DNA of 64,000 nucleotides, taken from Liolophura sinensis. Lineage: Eukaryota; Mollusca; Polyplacophora; Chitonida; Chitonidae. Shown here piece by piece: positions 46,801 to 57,234 of the stretch (its first letter is position 1; each line of letters starts with the position of its first letter). Position numbers and translations under genes: made by a program. Location: assembly GCF_032854445.1 (NCBI RefSeq), contig NC_088295.1:48657385-48721384 (forward strand), read 5' to 3'. The notes under the pieces were generated by a model, which was given only the letters and a program-made list of their open reading frames with translations, had not been told where the DNA came from and did not search any database.

Positions 46801-47672
46801 GCCTTAAACAACAATGAAATAAATGACAAACAATATTATACTGGTCCTCCGTAAGGCCGAGTTCTTAAGACAACATTAACCATGTATGGGTAGTTAAAAC
46901 ACGCGGTCCGTAACTAAGCTGCTGGAATACCCATTTGTACCCACGAAAAATACGTTATGATATGGTCTACGTTTGGGCTTGACCAAAATGGAAATTATAT
47001 AACGTATGCCATGACTCTTTATCAAAACCAAGTAAAACGTTACGGTGACTGTGACAGCAGATTACAGGTTGGCATGCCATAGCACATAGGAAAGTACGGA
47101 GACAACACATCATAAAGTTTCCTGATCCAGTACTGTATTATGACAGATATACAGTAAGAGTACATGCATATATGTGCAATCAGCCCACTCCGGGTTTCCT
47201 GTTCGACTGACTTCTTGATGTCACCGCGCAACTCTCTTACTATTGTAGGTGTGAATACGCGGAAACATATAGTTCCATATTTAATATATGGATCAAGATG
47301 GATCAAGGTTATCACAGTGGCTGTATCAAGGAAGGCAGTTCCTTGATAAAAAGTTGATCCTTTTTAAGGACGGCCTATACAGCTTGATCACCCGTGTGTA
47401 CTAGATACGTTTTGAAATCTGCACCTCATTTCCTTTATATGAACAAATTTAAACTGTAGTTTTACGCCCACTCATTGCCCGTGAAGACCTTGGATTTTGC
47501 TATTGTGTAATCTCATTGGATCAGTCTCCTACGGTCCCATGCAGTTACTCCGGTTTTCCACCCCATTAAACTATACGTTATAGCATCTGTTCTTTTCTTT
47601 AAAGAAATGAACTCACTTGTAAGTCTGTAAAAATGGTTAATCGTGGCCCTTATTCGCACTACTATTACTTGT

Positions 47673-47812
47673 TTTATTTATTTATTTGATTGATGTTTTA
47701 CGCCCTACTCAAGAATGTTTCATTTATACGGTGGCGGCCAGCATTATGGTGGGTTTTTATTTATTTAATGGGTGATTTAGGATGTACTCAAGATTGTTTC
47801 ACTTATATGATC
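47673..47812 (-). mobile_element. Two tandem SINE family 1 tail fragments
   Basis: One fragment runs at 47673-47752 through ggcggccagcattatggtgg. A second begins immediately at 47757 (tttatttatttaatgggtga) and reaches cttatatga. Confidence 0.68.
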
Positions 47813-48290
47813 GATGGATTGATAGTTTTTAGGGTGGAGAAACAATAGCTTATGCTGTTGGCCTACAACTCAATCAGAAGCTTGTATTGATCACTAAGAC
47901 ATACAGAGCACGGATTCAGTCCTCATCTTGGATCCCTTGCTCTCCCTTGTTGTTTAGACACTGGAGACAAGAAGTGGTCAGCAACACTCGTGTGACCGTT
48001 TGCTTAATCTCACGTTTGTTGAAGATCACTTGTCTACCACCAGTAAGGTGGGCATACCTGTGAGTAACACGTGGTAAAGTTGGAATTCGTAAGTACCGAA
48101 TATCGGTGATTTTACCCCTGACACTCCGGTTATTACCACCCATTAAGCTGACCCCAATCCTAAATCAACAATTTTTCACTATATGGCGTTAAACATCCCA
48201 GTAAATAAAATCACGAAAATATATCACGAGCATTGTAAACAAAGCATTCACCCTCCTTTTATACTCTAAGTAAGCGACTTCAAAAGCGTT

Positions 48291-48358
48291 TCAGCCGCCG
48301 TCGTATAAGTGAAATATTCTTGAGTACGGCGTAAAACACCAATCAAACAAATAAATAA
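48291..48358 (+). mobile_element. SINE family 1 tail fragment, opposite orientation
   Basis: gccgtcgtataagtgaaata, ggcgtaaaacaccaatcaaa and an (AAAT)n tail, read on the plus strand. Confidence 0.8.
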
Positions 48359-48599
48359 ATCAAAAGCGTTTCGTGTGTCTTTTTTTTCTCTTCCACCAAT
48401 CAGATTCCATGTTTGATTTCATTCTTTGTCATCCACAAGCACATACCACGCTCATTCAAAACTTCACGCTTATGACATTTCTGAGTCTAAAATGGCAAAT
48501 TTTTCCATCACTTTGAGAATTCATCTTGTTTTCCGGTTACTTCAGATATATATATTTCTAGTCTTTAGTCGTTCGCTGTATTTTTGATCAGATGCTTTA

Positions 48600-50930
48600 G
48601 ATTCATTTTGGTTTTGTTTTGTCTTTTATCACACATGTACTTTTTAGCTAGAATCATCAGTAAATTTAAGATGTCTTTTTTCCTGTCTCGCCCCATCCCA
48701 TAATTATAATTTTAGGCGTAATTTTTATATTAACCTTGCATATTTGTGACAACCACTTTTCATTCTCGCTCCAAAGCTTTTGTGATTCGGGACATTCAAT
48801 GAATTTGTGCTCTATTGTATCTTTGTCCAGTCTGCAGTAATCACATATGTCGTCCGTTCTCTGCCCTGTTTTATGGAGATAAGATTTTGTTGGTGTTATC
48901 CCGGGTAGAATTTTATATTGAAAATCTCTCAGCCTCGTATATTGAGTCCACTCATATATAGATATGAAAACATTTTTCCTATTTTCTCCCTGCAGACCTA
49001 AGGACTTATCCATTTTTCGAGAATTTTTAGCTTGGATTGTGAATCGTTACTTAGTAGGTCATAGAAAATCTTTGTACCTCGTTTCTGCTTCGCCAATAAT
49101 CTGAGAACATTGGGGAAAGAAGGACAGTAGGTGTCTTTTTTTATTGTTTATGAGTTTAATCCATTTGGTTGGAACACTTTTAAGTAGCCGATTATAATCC
49201 AGGAATGTACCATTTACTTTGAATTTTTGCTTAAACTCGGTAAATGTCAACAAATGTCCGTCCGGTTTTGCCAGGTGTTCATCAAGTATATTTCTGATGC
49301 ATTTATTATCCATTTTTTGTGTAAACCCTTCCCAGAAAGGGTTGCCTATTCTTATTGTTATTTGCGGAATATATTTGCCACCTGAAGTGGACAGTCTTTC
49401 CAAGTCATTTTGACAAAAACTTACACTTGCCATTTTCGTTTCGCGAGAAGTAGTTTTCTCATCCAAGACATTTTTATTGATTGTATAAATGGCATCAAAT
49501 TTACCATACGAATTCCACCTTCATCGTAAATTCTGTTTAAGATCAATCTTTGTATCTTATTGGGACCGTCGTTCCATATGAATTCATAAAGCAGCACATT
49601 TATTTCTTTCAGAGTATTGTCAGGTGGGGATGGGAGGGAAAGAAACAAGTGAATTAATTTTGACAAAGCTAGGGATTTTATAACTGTTAATTTTCCTTGT
49701 AATGATAGGTTCCTGATCCTCCATTTTTGAAGGTCATTTTTCAAGTTTTCTATTCTGGCAAGATAATTTATTTTCCATATGTTGTAAAAATCGACCGTAG
49801 AAAAATTTTTGCCCGGTATGTTTAGTTTTTCGACAAATCTAATTTAACCAAGTGCCACAATTTTACATCTGAGCCCGAGAGAGTTCCTATCCACGCATCC
49901 TTGGTTTTTCTATGTTCATTTTTAATCCCGAGTATTCATAATACTCCTAAGCAACTCCTAATGAACTTAAGCAAGTTAGAACGTGACTTTTCAGATCCAA
50001 AAATAGCTGAGTATCATCAGCATATTGGCTTATTTTATGTTCTGTGTCGTTTATGGATAGTCCCTTTACGTTATGATTGCTTCGTATCATTGAACCCAAT
50101 ATCTCGGCACATAAGAGAAAAAGATATGGAGAAATGGGATCGCCTTGTCTACAGCCCCTGCTGATATTAAACACAGGAGACACAGTGCCATTTTGAAGAA
50201 TGCGGGCAGAGATATCTGTATGAAACAATTTAATCCATGATCTCATATCATTTCCAAAACTGAACGTCATAAGCACTTCTTCCATGAATTTACATGAGAT
50301 AAAATAGTAGAAGTCCCAAGATTCCTTTAACTTTGGTTTCGAACATGATGTCGTAAATTAGACGTCTAATGGGGCGCCAGTTTTTCAAGTTGTCTCTTGG
50401 TTTATTTGGGTTAAGTTAGCATGTTATAATTCCTTGCTTCTGAGATATTGACATTTCGCCTTTTGCAAAACCTTCACTGCCCGATCTTAGAACAAATTGT
50501 CCAACGCCTTTCCAGAACATTTTATAAAATTCAACCGGAAAACCACGCATTCCTTTGTCGTTTATCATATTTCTCAAGGCTGTCGTTATTTCTTTGAAGG
50601 TCAGTAAGCCTTCTAATTTGGCTGCCTCCCTTTTCGAGAGTCTGTCTAGTTTTATATCTTTCAAACATCCCCTAAGGTCATTTCTCTCCTAACCTGTTTT
50701 CTCATACAGATTTGAGTAATAATTTTTTGTGCCGCTAAAATTTCCGTCGTTTGATATATTTCTTTTTCATCACCGAGTGTTAATTTTGAAATAAGTTTGT
50801 TTGTATAATTTCTCTTTTCCAGTGCCAAAAAATATTTTGTCGGTTTTTCTTCCCGTTTAATTTTGTTTGCCTTTGATCTGATCAATATACCTTCCATCTC
50901 TTTTTCTCTAAGGTTATTAGTATTTCGTGT
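48600..50930 (-). mobile_element. Tx1/L1-like LINE, reverse transcriptase, frameshifted
   Basis: Read on the minus strand in several frames. It has an N-terminal RT segment (LTFKEITTALRNMINDKG...FVLRS...SISQKQGIITC), then an RT core (FGNDMRSWIKLFHTDI, RGCRQGDPISPYLFLLCAEI, SQYADDTQLFL with an intact YADD). A thumb region (LQKWRIRNLSLQGKLTVIK) and a C-terminal segment with a CxxC/H motif (CDYCRLDKDTIEHKFIECPE) follow. At least five frame breaks occur. The 5' end is truncated near 50930, within 50 bp of the ASPG exon 1 donor. It lies in the sense direction in intron 1. Confidence 0.88.
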
Positions 50931-50970
50931 AGTTAACAAGAAAGACAGAAAAACATAAAACAATACTAAC

Positions 50971-51201
50971 CATTTTCCCCCGCCTTCATTCCTATGGTAC
51001 CACTTGTATATAACACCAAGACGCTTCGCTCCGCCACCTCAGATTTGACCTTGATCAAGTCTCTTACGTCCTCTTTGATCAGTGTCAGTGGCCGCGGAAT
51101 GTTTTCAAAACCTTTTCCCGATAGGATGGATCAAATGACAGACCCATTCCTTCTCCAGGAATCAAAGTGTTACGTCTACGGTTAATTAAAGCGGACGACA
51201 T
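50971..51201 (-). pseudogene. ASPG: ASPG-like exon 1 with a one-base frameshift
   Basis: The proposed start is ATG at 51199-51201. One frame reads MSSALINRRRNTLIPGEGMG on to SYREKVLK. One base must then be supplied in an A-run near 51097-51105 to enter IPRPLTLIKEDVRDLIKVKS and SVLVLYTSGTIGMKAGEN, followed by donor gttagtatt. YTSGTIG is the catalytic N-terminal motif of asparaginases (usually YTGGTIG; the nucleophilic Thr is kept, the first Gly is Ser). Length 231 bp; 232 is required by the phase of exon 2. No second in-frame ATG precedes the motif. The start is tentative because an in-frame stop lies only about 12 codons upstream. Confidence 0.85.
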
Positions 51202-51262
51202 CGTTTTAGGCTCTATGAAATCTGTATCCTGTATTTATGTCTACTTTACACCTTGGCCTTGA

Positions 51263-51636
51263 GTGAGTGAGTGAGTGCTTGGGGTTTAACGTCGTACTCA
51301 ACAATTTTTCAGTCATATGACGACGAAGGTGATTAGGGTGCATTAGGGTGCATGTACGTGTAATGTGCCTCCTTGTTGCAGGACGGATTTCCATCGCTCT
51401 TTTATTTAGTGCTGCTTCACTGAGACGACTTACCGAAAGCAAGTAAGCCGCCCCGCCCGAGCCATTACACTGATACGGGTCAACCAGTCGTTGCACTATC
51501 CCCTTCATGCTGAACGCCAAGCGAGGAAGTTACAACTTCCTCTTTTAAAGTCTTAGGTGGGACTCGATCAAGGATTGATCCTGGATCTACCGGTCCAGAA
51601 GCGGACGCTCTACCAACTGTGCTATCCGGGCCGGCC
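51263..51636 (-). mobile_element. tRNA-derived SINE family 2, just upstream of the ASPG start
   Basis: Full-length, with its head at the right. An 11-bp flanking duplication (CTTGGCCTTGA at 51252-51262 and CTTGGACTTGA at 51637-51647) has one mismatch. It lies about 60 bp upstream of the proposed ASPG ATG in the same orientation, and carries pol III-type promoter boxes. Confidence 0.92.
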
Positions 51637-52139
51637 CTTGGACTTGAGGTAAATCTGAAAAGAACCTGGTACCTCCTGCGATTCAGTGATCATCAACCTT
51701 CTCCCTGAAATTTTGTATGACGACTGATATTTTATACTTCTGAATGGAACCCTCAAGGCAATGCAGATATATACAAGCTGCACCAATCACAGGGAGCCAA
51801 TCAGAACGTTCCACCACTTTAAGAACTCACAGTTGTCGCTCTGAATCATTTGATAAATGACTTTGTTCATGTAATGGACAGGACTCTTCGCACTGTTACC
51901 CATATTGCACTGTGGGGCTTAACAGGGGTGTATACAACCCGGTCGGTTTAAGGTGATTTTGCCTACCACATTAATGGCGTCTTCATCATCCTGCATGGAT
52001 TAAGCAGGATGTGGTGGAGGCTCTGAGTATGCAGGTAACAGTCATCTGTGTGCTTGGAAATGGATGAATAACACATAAATGGACACGTGTCCAAATAATC
52101 TTTATCCTCTCAGGAAATATGACGGAAATAACTCATTCA

Positions 52140-53040
52140 GGCCAGAATTCCGTATCACAGCTGCCCGACAAACATTCTGTAACACAGCTGCCCGACAAAC
52201 ATACCCTAACACAGCTCTCCCACAATCATTTTGTAACACAGCTCTCCCACAATCATTCTGTAACGTAGCTCTCCCACAATCATTCTGTAACACAGCTGCC
52301 TGACAAACATTCCCTAACACGGCTGTAACACAAACATTCCCCAATACAGCTCTCCCACACACATTCTGTAGCACAGCTCTCCCCCAAACATTCCCTAACA
52401 CAGCTCTCCTACAAACATTCCGTAACACAGCTCTCTCCCTAAACATTCCCCAATACAAGTCTCCCACAAACATTTCCTAACACAGATCTCCCCCAAACAT
52501 TCCGTAACACAGCTCTCCCCCAAACATTCCCTAACACAGCTTCCCCACAAATATTCTGTAATACAGCTCTCCTACAAACATTCCGTAACACAGCTCTCTC
52601 CCCAAACATTCCCCAATACAGGTCTCCCACAAACGTTTCCTAACACAGCTCTCCCCCAAACATTCCGTATCAGAGCGCCCCGCCCTCCAAACATTCTGTA
52701 ACACAGCTTTCCCACAAATATTCCCCAATACAGCTTTCCCGCAAACATTCCGTAACAAAGCTCTCACACAAACATTCTGTAGCACAGCTCTCCCACAAAC
52801 ATTCCCCAATACATTCCCCAATACAGCTCTCCCACAAACATTCCCCAATACATTCCCCAATACAGCTCTCCCACAAACATTCCCCAATACATTCCCCAAT
52901 ACAGCTCTCCCACAAACATTCCCCAATACAGCTCTCCCACAAACATTACCCAAAAGAGCTCTCTCATAAACATTCTGTAACACAACTCTCCCACAAACAC
53001 TCCATGACACAGCTCTCCCAACTACATTCTGTAACATTCT
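52140..53040. repeat. 27-bp minisatellite with 12-bp sub-repeats, about 30 units
   Basis: Unit of the type cattccccaatacagctctcccacaaa. In places an extra cattccccaata is duplicated. The 27-bp period makes long minus-strand ORFs (VLGNVCGRA repeated), which are artefacts of periodicity. Confidence 0.95.
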
Positions 53041-53089
53041 CTCGAGAGAAAAGAATTTAAAGAATTTAATTCAATCGTTGCTGCTGGAG

Positions 53090-53530
53090 GGTCTGTCTGG
53101 GCAGCTGAAAATATGCCTGAGGGGTCTGGAGAACTGGGATCTGAGAAGCTGGGGATATATCTGAGCTGAGATATGCCTAGGGAGCTGGGAATATGTCGCG
53201 AGCTCAGAATATGCTTGGGGGAGCTGGGAATATGTCTGGGGAGCTGGACATATATCCCGGGAACTGGGCCCCGGGAGCTGCATGGGGACATTTCTGGGGA
53301 GCTGGGGATATATCTGGGGAGCTGGGGAGCTGTCTGGGGATCTGGGAATTTGTCTGGGGAGCTGGGGATCTGTCTGGAATCCGGGGATCTGTCTGAGAAG
53401 CTGGGGATCTGCCCGGGAAACTGAGCTTGTCGTTGGAGATGGGGATCTGCCCGGGGAACTGAGCTTGTCGTTGGAGCTGGGTATCTGTCTGGGGAACTGG
53501 GTATTTGTCTGATGAGCTGGAGATATATCC
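53090..53530. repeat. 20-24-bp minisatellite
   Basis: Unit of the type gtctggggagctggggatct, diverged at the edges. The ORFs of up to 223 codons over it are period artefacts. Confidence 0.93.
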
Positions 53531-54155
53531 GATTGCTTAGATGGTTGGGTATCGATTTTCTCATTTTCAGAACCCGGCAGGAGTGTGGAAAAGTGCAAGC
53601 AATGGGTACGATTGGTAACACCAGTACAACCAGTCCAACGACGGCATCGTAAAAGGGCGGAGACGAGTGAAAACACCGTTTTATTTGTAGCAAAAGTATT
53701 TAAAGATTGTTGCTTTAGTGGATCTCTAATTCAAATATGAGCAGAAAACTATAAAAGACAAAACCCCTGCGTCGCACAATGTAATCTGGTAGGAACAACT
53801 GACGTTTACTTTATACGGAAACCGACTACAAACATTTCACTTGCCGCCGTAAACTTCAATATTGTTCCGTTCCAGGAACCCAGTTACTTGTCATACGAAT
53901 GCACATATTAACTGTATAACTGTAGAAAACTACATGATAAAACGGAACGAATGATCACGAAATGGCATATGCATGTAAGTCTACTTATTTGACCTTGCCT
54001 AACATTATCATTTTTTTTATACTCTTCACAACTGAACTGACTCAGTTAAAGATCATTGTGCACTATCAACAAAAACCATGACGTTTTCATTTCACTGGAC
54101 ATTCTGATTCACTATTTGGTTAGTGCACTTACAAAAGATATCGAAGTTTTGAGTT

Positions 54156-54401
54156 ATGACTGTGTGTCTTAGAACAAAGATTGCAGCCAATTTTCAGGCC
54201 AAAGGGTTTTGGTTTGAGTTAGAAGACGGTGTACCTAAACTAAACTGCCACCCTTCCCCAGGTGATATGTACCCCACAAACCCTTTACCCGTTATATACA
54301 GTAAATGCAGTGAAGACGATGGCGTGATTATTTCTGTTGGTAAAACTTTGTATGCCAGTGGTGCTGTTTTACGTACATTGTGCCACCGCGTCGGCAAATA
54401 G
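54156..54401 (+). CDS. Hypothetical 81-codon ORF, weak
   Basis: It starts at ATG and ends TAG. The peptide (GFWFELEDGVPKLNCHPSPG...KTLYASGAVLRTLCHRVGK) has globular protein-like composition and no low complexity. I recognise no family and see no clear splice context. It may be a fragment of a transposon or an isolated exon. Confidence 0.2.
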   Translation: MTVCLRTKIAANFQAKGFWFELEDGVPKLNCHPSPGDMYPTNPLPVIYSKCSEDDGVIISVGKTLYASGAVLRTLCHRVGK

Positions 54402-54464
54402 CATAGTTCGTTCCGCATCAAGATTAACTCTGTATATCAACGACTGTTGAGATGCATGGTGTCA

Positions 54465-54695
54465 AAGGTCAGGCCCCGGGGTCATGAAGCTATCTTAGAC
54501 TTAAGTCAAATTGTAATCATTAAATTTGGTATGTTCCTTTCTGTTGTTTTAGCTGAAATTTATTGTACAATAATTTATCCAGAATTTACGTTGTCTAGCA
54601 ATACTTAGACCTGATTACACCAGAAATAACAATTTTAAAGTGATTTTAAATTTTCACTTCAGTCTAAGATCACTTCGTGATCCCAGGGCCAGGTC
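54465..54695. mobile_element. MITE with roughly 40-bp imperfect terminal inverted repeats
   Basis: The left end (ggtcatgaagctatcttaga, cttaagtcaaatt) mirrors the right end (aattttcacttcagtctaag, atcacttcgtgatccc). The interior is AT-rich and non-coding. A truncated inverted relative lies at 10560-10745. Confidence 0.8.
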
Positions 54696-54994
54696 CTTTC
54701 TGTGTATTAATTTTTCTTACGTACCTAATACGTGTTAAAATTATTTTAATAAATCATTCAAGTCATGGGTGAATGTAAAATAAACATTCACGTAGGTCAT
54801 GGGATGTCCTGTATTTTTGCATTTTAAACTTTTAAATTAAGACAAGGAACATTCAGAACAACAGCCGGAGGAAACAAACAAATAAACAGCTTTAAAGAAC
54901 GTGTACAGCGAAATCTGCTGACAGGTTTGTACCACTGTGGCGCCAGTTGTTTGCACAGAATGTCGTATCACGTATTTGTTACTTTGTTTAACGC

Positions 54995-55932
54995 CATTTA
55001 TTTGCTACTTTTTTTAAACACAAAGATGAGGTCGCGAAAAGAGGAGGCGCGCGTAAATACTGAGAAGACATGCACAAACACATAGAAGGTGTGCACAAAC
55101 ACAAAGATGAGATCGCGATCGAACAGAAGAGGCGCGCACAAATACCGAGAAGACAAGCACAAATCCATAGAAAAACGTACACAAACATAGAGATGAGGCC
55201 GCGCAACAGAGAAGGCGCTCGCAAATTCCGAGAAGACAAGCACACATGAACAGAAGGCGTGAACGTAAACGGCAAGCGCATGCAGATACTGAGGCAGCAT
55301 GCACAAGGCGCCTGGATATAGAAGATGTGCACAACTACATAGAAGGCGTGCACAAATACTGCTCCAAGTTGCAAGGAGAGGAGAGACGACATGCATAAAT
55401 AAGGACAAGGTGAGCACAAACACAGGGAAGGCATGAGCAGACGGTGTGCACAAATTACACTTAAAGCGTGGACAAACTGATATGGAGGGTGTGCGCAAAT
55501 ATATACATGTGGTAGGAGTGGACATAGACCGCAAGCACAGATACAGAGGCGTGGACAGAGAGGATCAGCATAAATGCAGGGACAGTTTGGACCTAGAAAA
55601 TGTGCACAATTCATAGAAAGTGAGCACAAACACAGAGACGAAATCGCGATCTAAGAGGGGAGGCGCGCACAAATACCGAGAAGATATGCACAAATACACA
55701 GAAAGCGTGGACATAAACGACAAGCGCATGCAGATGGAGAGACAATATGCACAAGAGGCGTGGGTATAGAAGCTGAGCACAAATACACAGAAGGCGTGCA
55801 CAAATACTGTTCCAAGTGGCGAACAGAGGAAACGCCCACAAGTACTGAGAGGGCATACATAAATACAGAGAAGGCGAGCCCAAATACAAGAACGGAATGG
55901 GCAAAATAGGTGCACCAAACACATTTCTGAGA
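54995..55932. repeat. About 20-bp minisatellite, first part
   Basis: Units of the type gcacaaatacagagaaggcg, quite diverged. Minus-strand ORFs with Cys/Leu-rich pseudo-repeats are period artefacts. The array continues after the SINE at 56304-56480. Confidence 0.9.
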
Positions 55933-56292
55933 GTGAGTGAGTGCTTGGGGTTTAACGTCGTACTTAACAATTTATGACGACCACGAAAGAATCCTTAGAA
56001 TGCATGCAATGTGCCTCCTTCTTGTAGCACGGATTTCCACCGCTCTTTTACCTAGTGCTGCTTCACTGAGACGCCTTACCGAAGGCAAGTAAGCTGCATC
56101 GCCCGAACCATTAAACTGACACGGGTCAACCAGTAGTTGCACTATCCCCTTCATGCTGAATGCCAAGCGAGGAAGTTACAGCTTCCTCTGTCAAGGTCTT
56201 AGTTGTGGCTTGACCCAGGATTGACCCAGGATTGACCCTGGATCTACCGCTACCGAAGCGGGCGCTCTACCAGCTGTGCAAGCGGGGCCGGT
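55933..56292 (-). mobile_element. tRNA-derived SINE family 2 inserted in the minisatellite
   Basis: Full-length body and head. It is flanked by an exact 11-bp duplication, CATTTCTGAGA, at 55922-55932 and 56293-56303. The interrupted array resumes on the other side. Confidence 0.94.
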
Positions 56293-56303
56293 CATTTCTG
56301 AGA

Positions 56304-56480
56304 AGACGAACACAAATACTGAGGCGGTGTGCACAAATAGAGAGATGTGCACAAATTCATATAAAAAGTAGACATTTACAGAGAATGTGATGTCAACTAC
56401 ACAGAATGCCGGCACAAGTACACAGAATGCCATGGCACGTACAAAGAAGGCATGGACAAGTACGAAGAGGTATACTGATG
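56304..56480. repeat. About 20-bp minisatellite, second part
   Basis: Continuation of 54995-55932 (gcacaaatagagagatgtgc, ggcacaagtacacagaatgc). Confidence 0.85.
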
Positions 56481-56529
56481 GAATACATGCATTTATCTTG
56501 GCCGACGCTTGCGCTCTCGGAGTACCGCC

Positions 56530-57008
56530 TAGCACAAAAGATTAAAGGCAAAGAAAACACTAAAAAAAACCCATTAAGTACTGTCTAGGAAAATAGTTTG
56601 GTTTATATTTTTCGAATATTTTTCGACCTAGTAAATTGCATTTTTTTAAACTTTGGATTCTACTGTGGTCTTTTCTGACTTTATTGGGACCAGTGACGTC
56701 ACTTCAGCTTTTTGCCACTTGACAGATGTAGATTGTTATATTTCATGATTCAAAATAGAGCTTCATTTGAAGGTATCGATGCATTCAACAAATGGACCTT
56801 GAAACGAACTATTTCAAGGCAAAAATATGGCTGTGATGTCACTGATATGTGTGTCCCAAAACATCACCATAAAATCCTATGTTTTAAATGTAGTTTAGTT
56901 TAGTAAGAAAAATTCGAAAAAAAAATCAAACTATTTACCTGGACAGTGTTTAAAGGTCTTTCATCAGAAAAATACTTTTTTCTTAGTGTTTTCTTTGTCT
57001 TTATAAAG
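56530..57008. mobile_element. Long-TIR MITE-like element, copy 2
   Basis: The left end (aaaggcaaagaaaacactaa, then gtctaggaaaatagtttgg) mirrors the right end (caaactatttacctggacag, then cttagtgttttctttgtctt). The arms are about 90 bp. It is related to 22500-22960. Confidence 0.8.
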
Positions 57009-57234
57009 GGCCAGTGTACATATGACGTTTCAGGGCATCACTGCAACGATTTTTTTCCTGGGACAAAGAAACAAACGAACTATTTGTATGTCGGGATACT
57101 ATTTATTTTACAAATTTATTTCATCACATAGATCTAAAAAATCATATTATTGTAAACTTGCAAAGTTCAACAAGGATGATGGAACTGATCCAATTGTTTT
57201 CATTCAGAAATATTATCCGAGTGCTTACACGATT

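Larger units (their letters stand above)
23786..51201 (-). pseudogene. ASPG: ASPG-like gene: type I asparaginase plus ankyrin repeats, possibly decayed
   Basis: Thirteen exons on the minus strand were joined by GT/AG sites and reading phase. The order is 50971-51201, 46142-46274, 41619-41744, 40284-40367, 39046-39171, 38411-38504, 35938-36123, 34739-34852, 33898-34011, 29287-29382, 28728-28975, 27210-27309 and 23786-23968. The encoded order (asparaginase, linker, ankyrin repeats) is that of animal ASPG, a cytosolic enzyme that hydrolyses L-asparagine to aspartate and ammonia and is also reported as a lysophospholipase. The product would be about 610 residues plus one exon I cannot find (about 40 residues expected; human ASPG is about 570). 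Lesions: single missing bases in three exons, a non-GT donor after 40284, and the absent exon. All are in the asparaginase half; the ankyrin half is intact. Either the locus is a pseudogene or the assembly is faulty there. Identity is secure; functional status is open. Confidence 0.85.

Noticed and set aside
47164-47315. Minus-strand segment RELRGDIKKSVEQETRSG resembling the LRGEM linker of ASPG
   Set aside because: The similarity is limited to four or five residues. Splice phase does not fit and a proper LRGEM exon already exists at 33898-34011.
52102-53037. Minus-strand ORFs of 90-168 codons with repeated VLGNVCGRA
   Set aside because: They are translations of a 27-bp tandem array. All three frames show periodic ORFs, and no start or splice context is present.
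53022-53693. Minus-strand ORFs of 201-223 codons rich in Pro and Ser
   Set aside because: They follow the 20-24-bp minisatellite at 53090-53530 in two frames at once. The non-repeat end has no recognisable motif, and an apparent asparaginase-like TG motif there did not hold up in frame.
54988-55970. Overlapping Cys/Leu-rich minus-strand ORFs up to 213 codons
   Set aside because: They are products of the 20-bp minisatellite, seen in several frames.
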